From: Alphaproteobacteria bacterium
Lineage (GTDB): Bacteria; Pseudomonadota; Alphaproteobacteria; SHVP01
Direction: 5' to 3'
Assembly: GCA_026421105.1 (NCBI GenBank)
Contig: JAPKDI010000116.1
Location: 1 to 5,128 of the forward strand
Length of the DNA stretch: 5,128 nucleotides
A model generated the notes under the pieces. That model ran no database searches, was not told the DNA's origin, and saw only the letters and a list, made by a program, of their open reading frames with translations. A program made the position numbers and the translations under genes. Shown one piece after another: positions 1-5,128 of this stretch; within the stretch, counting starts at the first letter, position 1, and every line of letters begins with the position of its first letter.

Positions 1-357
1 CTGCTGGTTCGACGCTAACCGCGAACTCGGTTCCTTCGGCGAAGGCTGCCGGTAGGGCTAGGCGGGCGGGAGCCACTGTCGGGGCGAGGCCCAATGCTAC
101 CGACAGCTGATTCTGGGCCTTGGAGGGGCCATAGTTCGTAGGCGCGCCCTGATGGGATAGGGGCAGCGCTCACGGCCGCAATTTCGGCGGTCCCGTCGGC
201 CGCAATCTGCACAAGCAAAGCTGAGCCGTCAGCCTCGTTTTACAAAGGTCGCGACCTGGACCAGTTCAACGCTTTCAACGCTTGTCTCACGTGCCGGGAG
301 TGTGATCGAGGCCAACAGCCAGGCGGCTAGACCGGCGGCGAGCCCGGTGAAGCCGCG
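1..357 (-). pseudogene. RskA-like anti-sigma factor remnant, frameshifted, 3' end outside window
   Basis: Reading the minus strand in three successive frames rebuilds a membrane-bound anti-sigma factor of the RskA (anti-sigma-K) type, which would normally hold an ECF sigma factor at the inner membrane. Frame A (357 to about 241) gives a transmembrane helix, GLAAGLAAWLLASITL, then a linker ending VELVQVATFV. Frame B (239 to about 93) gives NEADGSALLVQIAADGTAEI and the family hallmark GRAYELWPL. Frame C (91 to 2) gives LAPTVAPARLALPAAF, then EGTEFAVSVEPA, matching the RskA C-terminal ending (typically ...LAVSLEPAGG). Each frame change equals one extra base, in the AAAA run at 238-241 and the GGG run at 90-92. 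Just before the helix, TGA (360-358) precedes Arg-Gly-Phe, where a Trp codon might have stood. Frame A is open back to 483 but that stretch is not recognisable, and the N-terminal domain is not visible. The family call is fairly secure from motifs. Decay is more likely than sequencing error, but error cannot be excluded because both lesions lie in homopolymers. Confidence 0.72.
265..282. repeat. 9-bp perfect tandem duplication
   Basis: The unit TTCAACGCT occurs twice in a row. Read on the minus strand inside the anti-sigma remnant it encodes Ser-Val-Glu twice, in frame, in the linker just after the membrane helix. It looks like a simple slippage duplication and has no evident function. Confidence 0.6.
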
Positions 358-537
358 TCATAGCGGTGCATTCTGCCGAAGATCTTGGGGTTGCCGCAGC
401 GTAAAGGTCGTGTCCGTGATAAACGAAAGCTCATGGCCGCGTTCGTTCTCTCGCACGCTAAGACCAACCCGTAGCATCACGAATCAAGAAAACGACAGGC
501 AGTCTAACCAGCAAGCCGGGAGAACGAAGATGCCGCC

Positions 538-560
538 TGGGGGGCACGTAGACACCCCCA
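538..560. other. G/C-stem hairpin upstream of livH
   Basis: T538 plus GGGGG (539-543) pair with CCCCC (555-559) plus A560, giving a 6-bp stem around an 11-base loop. Two more pairs (C536, C537 with G562, G563) can form if T561 is bulged. No T-run follows on either strand, so it does not look like an intrinsic terminator. It overlaps the -35 part of the candidate livH promoter, so it may be a regulatory structure or a chance inverted repeat. Confidence 0.35.
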
Positions 561-575
561 TGGTAGGCCTATAGT
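549..575 (+). promoter_or_regulatory. Candidate sigma-70 promoter for the liv operon
   Basis: TAGACA (549-554) matches 5 of 6 bases of the -35 consensus and TATAGT (570-575) matches 5 of 6 of the -10 consensus. The spacer is 15 bases, shorter than the usual 16-18, so the promoter would be weak or activator-dependent. Transcription would start near 582, leaving a leader of about 73 bases before livH. Immediately downstream, 575-590 forms an imperfect palindrome with TTTT and AAAA arms around GATC, a possible operator. This rests on motif reading only. Confidence 0.35.
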
Positions 576-654
576 TTTGTGATCTTAAAACGGGCAGCAA
601 TAGCCCGAGGCAGTTGTAGCTAGCGCCTTCAGTCGGTGCCGGTAGTAGGGTTCG

Positions 655-1548
655 ATGCTGATACTCCAACAGTTGATCTCCGGTCTAATGATCGGCGGGA
701 TCTACGTGATGGTCGCGGTCGCGTTCACGCTGACTATCGGCATGCTCAATTTTCTGAATTTCACGATCCCAGCCTTGTTCATGTTGGCCGGGATGAGCGC
801 CTGGGGATTGACCACTTTGGGGATCCACTGGGCAGTAGCATTGCTGGGGGGCGTCGTCATCGCGACGCTCGCGTCACTTATTGTTGAGCGATTTACTTAC
901 CGGTACATGCGTGTCCGCTATGGTGACGCGACAGAGCATGCGTTGCCGCTCGTTAGTTCTCTCGGCTTTCTCATTGTTTTCGAACACTTGGTTCTCATTG
1001 CCCTGGGCTCCGATCCGCAACGCTTCCCCACACCCTTTACGAGTTCGGATATCCATATTGGGCCGCTGATTATTGGCATCCCACAACTTGTGAGCCTGTT
1101 TCTCTCGTTGGTGATTGTTTACGGCCTGAGCCAAATGCTGAAGCACAGCAGGGTAGGACGTGCATTGCGCAGCATCGCTGAGAATCCAGATGCCTCGACG
1201 CTGATGGGCGTGAACGTCAACTACATCGTCCCCGTTGTGTTCATCATTACTGGGGTCATGGCGGGCCTCGCGGGCATGTTATTTACAGTCAACTACGGCG
1301 ATGTGAGCGCCTACATGGGGGATAATGTCGCGACCAAGGCCATTGCGGGGATGGTGATCGGAGGCCTAGGAAATATTTGGGGGGCAATCGCGGGAGGCCT
1401 AATCGTTGGCCTCACCGAAGTCATGGCCATTCATTTTTTTGGCGCTGATATTGTCAAGATTCCGATCTGGGGTTTGCTTCTTCTGATCCTGGTTATCAGG
1501 CCGACCGGCCTTTTCGGTCACACGACCATCGGCAAGGGGAAGTTCTAA
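655..1548 (+). CDS. livH: Branched-chain amino acid-type ABC transporter permease LivH
   Basis: This is one of the two inner-membrane permease subunits of a Liv/HAAT importer; with LivM it forms the substrate channel. The 297-residue product is close to the family norm of about 290-310. Hydrophobic segments fall near residues 8-33, 36-54, 58-76, 99-117, 136-160, 190-212, 228-255 and 266-284, consistent with eight membrane helices. The cytoplasmic ATPase-coupling loop is visible at 168-188, including RSIAENPDASTLMG. The glycine-rich GMVIGGLGNIWGAIAGGLIV and the C-terminal IRPTGLFG are typical of BPD_transp_2 permeases. The start fits the usual N-terminus (LQQLISGL) and has a weak AGGG four bases upstream. 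The region usually reading NFAHG reads NFTIPALFM here, lacking the common His-Gly. The TAA stop shares its final A with the livM start codon (TAATG), implying translational coupling. Function is secure; the substrate is not. Confidence 0.95.
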   Translation: MLILQQLISGLMIGGIYVMVAVAFTLTIGMLNFLNFTIPALFMLAGMSAWGLTTLGIHWAVALLGGVVIATLASLIVERFTYRYMRVRYGDATEHALPLVSSLGFLIVFEHLVLIALGSDPQRFPTPFTSSDIHIGPLIIGIPQLVSLFLSLVIVYGLSQMLKHSRVGRALRSIAENPDASTLMGVNVNYIVPVVFIITGVMAGLAGMLFTVNYGDVSAYMGDNVATKAIAGMVIGGLGNIWGAIAGGLIVGLTEVMAIHFFGADIVKIPIWGLLLLILVIRPTGLFGHTTIGKGKF

Positions 1549-2405
1549 TGAGCGGCTATTGGGCCGGCATTCTGGCGATTCTCTGCTTCAACATTGTGGT
1601 TGCCTACTCGGTGTTCCTCCCAGCAGCGTCGGGGCAACTCAACTTGGGTGCCGCTGGCTTCGTTGCGATCGGTGCTTATACCAGTGGCTATCTCAGCACC
1701 GATGTCGGCCTCGCTATGTGGCTCACGATCCCACTTGCGGCTTTGGTTACTGGCGCGGTCGCATTCCTTATGTCGTTCCCTATTCTCAGGACACGCGGGG
1801 TGTATATGGTGCTTGCCACCTTTGCATTCGCGGAGATTGTCCAGGGTGTTTATATCAATCTTGAGGTATTTGGTGCCGCCGCCGGTTATCCGGTCGACGC
1901 CTATGCTGGGCTTGGCGTAATTGCACCAGTGGCTTTAGGCGTCGTGGTTGTTTCCTTTTTCATCATGTCGACGCGGTTCGGTCTATCGATGCGTGCAGTT
2001 CATGACGACGAACGCGTCGCGGCGCTATTCGGTGTCAACGTTCGGATGACCCAGGTCACAGCGTTTACCCTCGGTGGCCTCGTGGCGGGGATTGGTGGTG
2101 CGATTTGGGCCCATCAATTCAATTACGTCGAGATTCAGAACTTTAACGTCATGTTGAGCATATTTGTCCTGCTCTACGTCCTGATCGGTGGAACGCAAAC
2201 TGCGTTTGGCCCTCTTGTCGGTGCTTTGTTTTTCACTTTGGTGCCCGAGGTCCTTCGCGTTTCCAACGATTGGCGATTCGTGTTCTTTGGCGTGATCATC
2301 GTGATGATGATGGTGGTCCGCCCCGAAGGGATAGTAACCCGTACAATGACTGAGCGTGTTACTGCGCTCCTGACCTTTCGGAGAGGTACCGCAGCCAAGC
2401 CATGA
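1548..2405 (+). CDS. livM: Branched-chain amino acid-type ABC transporter permease LivM
   Basis: This is the second inner-membrane permease and partner of LivH. At 285 residues it is near the short end of the family and lacks the long N-terminal extension of the E. coli protein. LNLGAAGFVAIGAYTSGY (31-48) is the family motif usually written LSLGHAAFFGIGAY, with the His position changed to Ala. RTRGVYMVLATFAFAEIV (81-98) is the next conserved block. The following TGG-type periplasmic motif is replaced by FGAAAGYPV (108-116). The ATPase-coupling loop lies at 142-165 (RAVHDDERVAALFGVNV), and the C-terminal blocks LIGGTQTAFGPLVGALFF and VVRPEGIV are typical. A good ribosome site, AGGGGA (1535-1540), lies seven bases before the ATG, inside the end of livH. 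The gene overlaps livG by four bases (ATGA). The subunit call is firm and the ligand is unknown. Confidence 0.94.
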   Translation: MSGYWAGILAILCFNIVVAYSVFLPAASGQLNLGAAGFVAIGAYTSGYLSTDVGLAMWLTIPLAALVTGAVAFLMSFPILRTRGVYMVLATFAFAEIVQGVYINLEVFGAAAGYPVDAYAGLGVIAPVALGVVVVSFFIMSTRFGLSMRAVHDDERVAALFGVNVRMTQVTAFTLGGLVAGIGGAIWAHQFNYVEIQNFNVMLSIFVLLYVLIGGTQTAFGPLVGALFFTLVPEVLRVSNDWRFVFFGVIIVMMMVVRPEGIVTRTMTERVTALLTFRRGTAAKP

Positions 2406-3172
2406 CCGAAAAAATTCTGAACATTGACATGTTGTCGAAGAGCTTTAGCGGCTTGCGAGTCGTTGAGGAGGTGAGCTTCGACATCACCAAAGGAAGTCGT
2501 ACCGCGCTTATCGGCCCGAACGGCGCGGGGAAAACGACGGTCTTCAATTTGATTAGTGGCATTTATACGGTCGATGACGGTCGGATCACCTTAGACGGCA
2601 TCGATATTACCGACATGCCGGAGCGCCAGCGTGTCAACTGCGGTGTCTCTCGCAGCTTTCAAAATATTCGCCTGATGCCGCATCTCAGCGCGATCGAAAA
2701 TGTCATGCTTGGTCAACATTCGCGTGCGCGCAGCGTTGGTCACCTGATGTTTCCGCTGGGTTGGGTTCCTGGGAATAGATGGGCACGCAGGGCTGCAGAA
2801 GCGTTAGGTGAGGCGGGCCTGGACACGCATGCCGGTGAGGTCGTTGCGAACCTGCCCTACGGGGTTCAAAAGCGTATTGAAGTGGTCCGGGCGTTGATGC
2901 CCGAGCCCAAGGTCTTGATGCTCGATGAGCCCGCAGCCGGGCTTAACGAAAAGGAAACAGAAGAGCTGCAGGTACTACTTGAAAAGGCGTCGGCACAAGG
3001 GGTCACTTTACTGGTCGTTGAACATGACATGCAGTTTGTGCGTAATCTTTGTGACCACGTCGTGGTGCTCAATTTTGGTAAGAAGATCTTTGAGGGGGCG
3101 CCGAGTGTAGTGAACCGCGACGCGGCTGTGCGTGAGGCCTATCTCGGAACGGACTATGTCGACGCTGCTTGA
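2402..3172 (+). CDS. livG: Branched-chain amino acid-type ABC transporter ATP-binding protein LivG
   Basis: This cytoplasmic ATPase powers the LivHM permease. Its 256 residues match the LivG norm (about 255). Visible motifs are Walker A GPNGAGKTT (38-46), the Q-loop in SRSFQNIRL with Gln87, the LivG-style signature LPYGVQKRIEVVRAL (151-165) in place of the canonical LSGGQ, Walker B VLMLDEP (171-177) with Glu176 as the catalytic carboxylate, and the H-loop VVEHDM with His208. The C-terminal AYLGTDYV is the usual LivG tail. The start overlaps the livM stop (ATGA). The nearest Shine-Dalgarno-like run, GGAGAGG (2380-2386), is 15 bases away, so translation probably relies on coupling to livM. All catalytic motifs are intact. 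The product is expected to pair with LivF as a heterodimer. Confidence 0.95.
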   Translation: MTEKILNIDMLSKSFSGLRVVEEVSFDITKGSRTALIGPNGAGKTTVFNLISGIYTVDDGRITLDGIDITDMPERQRVNCGVSRSFQNIRLMPHLSAIENVMLGQHSRARSVGHLMFPLGWVPGNRWARRAAEALGEAGLDTHAGEVVANLPYGVQKRIEVVRALMPEPKVLMLDEPAAGLNEKETEELQVLLEKASAQGVTLLVVEHDMQFVRNLCDHVVVLNFGKKIFEGAPSVVNRDAAVREAYLGTDYVDAA

Positions 3173-3869
3173 AGTTAAGAACCTCGACGTTCGTTATGGC
3201 CGTAACCATGCGGTGCGTTCGGTCTCGTTGAGCCTAAATCAAGGCGAGATCGTGACGGTGCTCGGCGCGAACGGCGCAGGGAAAAGCTCTCTTCTCAAAG
3301 CTATCCAAGGTACCGTTAAGGCCGCTGCCGGCACGATCTCGTTTGCCGGCCAAGAAGTCACCGGATGGAACACCCAGCGACGCGTCCGCTCAGGACTTGT
3401 CATGGTGCCCGAGGGTCGGCAAATTTTTGTCTCCATGACGGTGCATGAGAATCTACTGATGGGGGCGTACTGCCGGCGTGATGGCAATGTCCCGAAAGAG
3501 ATCGATGCGGTCTACGAGCGTTACCCTAACTTGGCGCAGCGGCGACACATGCCCGCATCGGTACTTTCGGGCGGCGAGCAACAGATGCTTGCCATCAGCC
3601 GAGCCCTTCTCGCGCGTCCGACATTGATGATGCTCGATGAGCCGTCATTGGGCCTGAGCCCGATCCTGGTGGGTGCGTTATTTGATTTGATTAAAACGCT
3701 GAATACCGGTGGGCTGTCGATCCTGCTTGTCGAGCAGAATACCCACAAGGCGCTACAAACAGCCAGTCGGGGATATGTCCTTGAACTTGGCCGTGTCGTA
3801 ATTGTTGGCACGCCCGAAGAAATACGCGCCGAAGAGAAGTTAGAGGCGGCTTATCTTGGTGCAAACTGA
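3156..3869 (+). CDS. livF: Branched-chain amino acid-type ABC transporter ATP-binding protein LivF
   Basis: This is the second ATPase of the importer. I chose the ATG at 3156 over an in-frame GTG at 3132. It gives MSTLLEVKNLDVRYG, the normal LivF N-terminus, a 237-residue protein of the expected family length, and a GGA seven bases upstream. The GTG start would add eight unlikely residues. Motifs are Walker A GANGAGKSS (37-45), the LivF-type Q-loop region VPEGRQIFVSMTVHENLLMG (84-103), signature LSGGEQQMLAISRAL (137-151), Walker B LMMLDEPSLGLSP (157-169), and LLVEQN (190-195) with Gln194 where most ABC ATPases have His. The Glu and Gln substitutions are normal for LivF and do not indicate damage. 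The gene overlaps livG by 17 bases. No clear terminator follows it, so read-through into the binding-protein gene is likely. Confidence 0.95.
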   Translation: MSTLLEVKNLDVRYGRNHAVRSVSLSLNQGEIVTVLGANGAGKSSLLKAIQGTVKAAAGTISFAGQEVTGWNTQRRVRSGLVMVPEGRQIFVSMTVHENLLMGAYCRRDGNVPKEIDAVYERYPNLAQRRHMPASVLSGGEQQMLAISRALLARPTLMMLDEPSLGLSPILVGALFDLIKTLNTGGLSILLVEQNTHKALQTASRGYVLELGRVVIVGTPEEIRAEEKLEAAYLGAN

Positions 3870-3873
3870 CTAA

Positions 3874-3902
3874 TTGTCTGAGCCTGCGTTGCGGCTTAGA
3901 TT
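3874..3902 (+). promoter_or_regulatory. Candidate promoter for the binding-protein gene
   Basis: TTGTCT (3874-3879) matches 4 of 6 bases of the -35 consensus and TAGATT (3897-3902) matches 4 of 6 of the -10 consensus, with an ideal 17-base spacer. It begins five bases after the livF stop codon. Transcription would start near 3909-3910, exactly where the hairpin stem begins. An internal promoter would fit the common need for binding protein in excess over the membrane parts. Each hexamer is only moderate, so this is a candidate. Confidence 0.35.
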
Positions 3903-3909
3903 TAAATAG

Positions 3910-3928
3910 ACGCCGGTAGGTCCGGTGT
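3910..3928 (+). promoter_or_regulatory. Hairpin in the livF-binding protein gap
   Basis: ACGCCGG (3910-3916) pairs with CCGGTGT (3922-3928) across the loop TAGGT, giving seven pairs including one G-U. The base pairing is seen directly. No T-run follows, so it is unlikely to be a strong terminator. It ends four bases before the ribosome binding site. It could protect the 5' end of a binding-protein transcript, whether that end is newly started or processed from the longer operon message. Confidence 0.5.
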
Positions 3929-3932
3929 AAAT

Positions 3933-3938
3933 GGGAGG
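3933..3938 (+). promoter_or_regulatory. Strong ribosome binding site of the binding-protein gene
   Basis: GGGAGG lies nine bases before the ATG at 3948. It is a better Shine-Dalgarno match than those of the upstream liv genes, in keeping with higher expression of the binding protein. It fixes the start codon at 3948, which begins a clear signal peptide. Confidence 0.75.
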
Positions 3939-3947
3939 ACGACCATC

Positions 3948-5128
3948 ATGAAACGTTTTATTAGTATGACAGCCGTTGCGGTGGCGAGCTCGCTACTCGC
4001 GACTTCTGCGATTGCTGCAGATGAATGGATCCTAGGGCTGAATATGGCCAAGACGGGTTTCCTGAAATCTGCGGGTGAGACGACTGAGACGGCGGTGGAA
4101 ATTGCTGTTTCTGAAATCAATGCGGCCGGTGGCATCAACGGTAAGATGATCAAGGTTGTGACTTTCGACACAGGCAGTGATCCGAAGCAGGCGCAGGTCG
4201 CCACGCGAACTTTGGCCGAAGACCACAATGCGTTGGCTATTATTGGCCCGTTCTCATCGGGAGAAGCGCGTGTCGCGTTTGGTGCTGGTGAGCGTATCGG
4301 CATCGTGCAAATTCCGAACGCGGCGTCTACCCCGGGCTTGGCCAAAGACAAGTCGTTTGCGTTTCGTTTAACCGAGGATGAGGGTAAGCAGCTTAATCGG
4401 ATGCTCACCAGTCTCAAAAACAAAGTTAGCGCGAAAACTGGCGCGATCATGTACGAATCGGACCAGTTCATTTCAAAGATCGTTGGCACGGCAGTAATGC
4501 CGCCAGGGTTCAAGAACGTTGGTATCGAGTTAACATCGGAGCCTGAAGGCTTTCCGCAGAATGCGTTTGACCTGTCACCGCAGGTTGCCAAAATTATGCA
4601 GAACCCACCTGACGTGATCGGCGTTGGTGCTATTCTCAATGGCGCCGTAAAGGTGCTTAAAGAAGCGCAACGCCAAGGGTTTACAGGTCGTATAGTTGGC
4701 TCGCAGCTTTTTGCCGATCCTAAGCTTGTCGATGTTGTTGGTACGGATGCTGACGGGATGATTTTTGCCTCTGGCTTCTGGTGGGATCTTAATGACGGTA
4801 CCCGCGCGTTCACCAAGAAGTTCAATGCAGCCAACAAAGAAAATGGTATTACGTCATCGTTCCCGCACCATGTTGATGCGCAAGCGTACGAGATTGTTTA
4901 CCTCCTGGCTCAAGTGATCAGAGAAGCAAAACTCACCGGCGACGAAAGCAATCTGAAACAGGAACGCATTGCAATTCGTGACCAGCTTCGGAAGACAAAA
5001 TACGTCGGGATGCTTGGCCCGGTTTGCTTTGATGCTGATGGCGATGCAGAGCTGCCAGGGTTCATCATTGAGATCAAGAACGGTGCATGGACGCTGTTTG
5101 ATCAACATCCTGCCGACAAGTGTGAGGG
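3948..5128 (+). CDS. Liv-type ABC transporter periplasmic substrate-binding protein (3' partial)
   Basis: This protein binds the ligand in the periplasm and delivers it to LivHM. It is a Peripla_BP_6 (LivK-like) protein. The N-terminus MKRFISMTAVAVASSLLATS followed by AIAADEW is a Sec signal peptide with likely cleavage after residue 23 or 24. There is no lipobox Cys, so the mature protein should be soluble. Family blocks follow: AVSEINAAGGINGKMIKVV, then DTGSDPKQAQ, then ALAIIGPFSSGEARVA in the first lobe, and later the segment around HHVDAQAYEIVYLLAQ in the second. The usual N-terminal PLTG motif reads NMAKTGFLKSAG. Two cysteines, Cys360 and Cys392, lie in the C-terminal part and could form a disulfide. 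The frame is open through 393 codons to the window edge. Family length suggests the stop lies just outside. Ligand specificity cannot be assigned; livK is the nearest named family member, but I withhold the symbol. Confidence 0.93.
   Translation, partial: MKRFISMTAVAVASSLLATSAIAADEWILGLNMAKTGFLKSAGETTETAVEIAVSEINAAGGINGKMIKVVTFDTGSDPKQAQVATRTLAEDHNALAIIGPFSSGEARVAFGAGERIGIVQIPNAASTPGLAKDKSFAFRLTEDEGKQLNRMLTSLKNKVSAKTGAIMYESDQFISKIVGTAVMPPGFKNVGIELTSEPEGFPQNAFDLSPQVAKIMQNPPDVIGVGAILNGAVKVLKEAQRQGFTGRIVGSQLFADPKLVDVVGTDADGMIFASGFWWDLNDGTRAFTKKFNAANKENGITSSFPHHVDAQAYEIVYLLAQVIREAKLTGDESNLKQERIAIRDQLRKTKYVGMLGPVCFDADGDAELPGFIIEIKNGAWTLFDQHPADKCE

Larger units (their letters stand above)
484..654. 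other. Non-coding leader region upstream of livH
   Basis: No frame on either strand gives a credible protein here. Together with the unrecognisable stretch 361-483, about 290 bases between the anti-sigma remnant and livH lack a supportable gene. A complete RskA-type gene would need its N-terminal anti-sigma domain in this space. I searched the minus-strand frames and saw neither that domain nor an ECF sigma factor. The region holds the hairpin, the promoter candidate and the palindrome described separately. Confidence 0.5.

Noticed and set aside
15..218. Treating the 67-codon minus-strand frame as an intact small gene
   Set aside because: Its likely start is an internal TTG. The conserved anti-sigma sequence continues upstream and downstream in other frames, so it is the middle piece of a frameshifted gene.
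302..574. A 90-codon plus-strand open frame between the anti-sigma remnant and livH
   Set aside because: Its first part is antisense to the anti-sigma membrane helix. It has no convincing ribosome site, and the product is low in structure and unlike any family I recognise.
484..669. A 61-codon minus-strand open frame overlapping the livH start
   Set aside because: It overlaps the livH start and promoter region, shows no recognisable domain and does not match an anti-sigma N-terminus or sigma factor.
3881..3894. Terminator between livF and the binding-protein gene from the AGCCTGCGTTGCGG stretch
   Set aside because: Only about three outer base pairs can form and no T-run follows, so it is not a credible intrinsic terminator.
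3902..4837. A 311-codon open frame on the minus strand opposite the binding-protein gene
   Set aside because: It is antisense to a clear Peripla_BP_6 protein with a signal peptide and strong ribosome site. Its translation resembles no family I recognise and looks like a codon-bias shadow.
1..5128. Insertion sequence, CRISPR array, tRNA or phage genes
   Set aside because: No transposase frame, paired terminal inverted repeats, regularly spaced repeats or tRNA-like cloverleaf was seen on either strand.

Overview
The window holds a bacterial high-affinity branched-chain amino acid type (HAAT/Liv family) ABC importer operon. To its left, on the opposite strand, lies the decayed remnant of an anti-sigma factor gene. 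The base composition is moderately GC-rich by eye. A five-gene Liv cassette with overlapping starts and stops, next to an RskA-type anti-sigma remnant, fits a proteobacterium, perhaps an alphaproteobacterium. That taxonomic guess is inference only; no rRNA or marker gene is present.

Layout. Positions 1 to about 357 (minus strand) carry the membrane helix and C-terminal domain of an RskA-like anti-sigma factor. It is broken by two single-base frameshifts and probably a nonsense codon, and it runs off the left edge. Its N-terminal part and any partner ECF sigma gene are not recognisable. Positions 484-654 hold no credible gene. They contain a G/C-stem hairpin, a candidate promoter, an imperfect palindrome and the leader of the operon. 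Positions 655-3869 encode, on the plus strand, two inner-membrane permeases (LivH, LivM) and two ATPases (LivG, LivF). These four genes overlap by 1, 4 and 17 bases and are surely co-transcribed. A 78-base gap follows, with a candidate promoter, a hairpin sitting at the predicted transcript start and a strong ribosome binding site. The gene for the periplasmic substrate-binding protein starts at 3948 and is still open at the right edge, probably within a few codons of its end.

How the genes work together. The exported binding protein captures a ligand in the periplasm and delivers it to the LivH-LivM channel. LivG and LivF hydrolyse ATP on the cytoplasmic face to drive import. All five parts of a classic Liv importer are present, so it should be functional. 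The ligand cannot be read from sequence: this family carries leucine/isoleucine/valine, other amino acids, urea, short amides and aromatic acids. Several usually conserved permease positions are altered here, so a ligand other than branched-chain amino acids is possible.

I found no convincing undescribed system. The most notable points are the broken anti-sigma gene and the hairpin-capped leader before the binding-protein gene.
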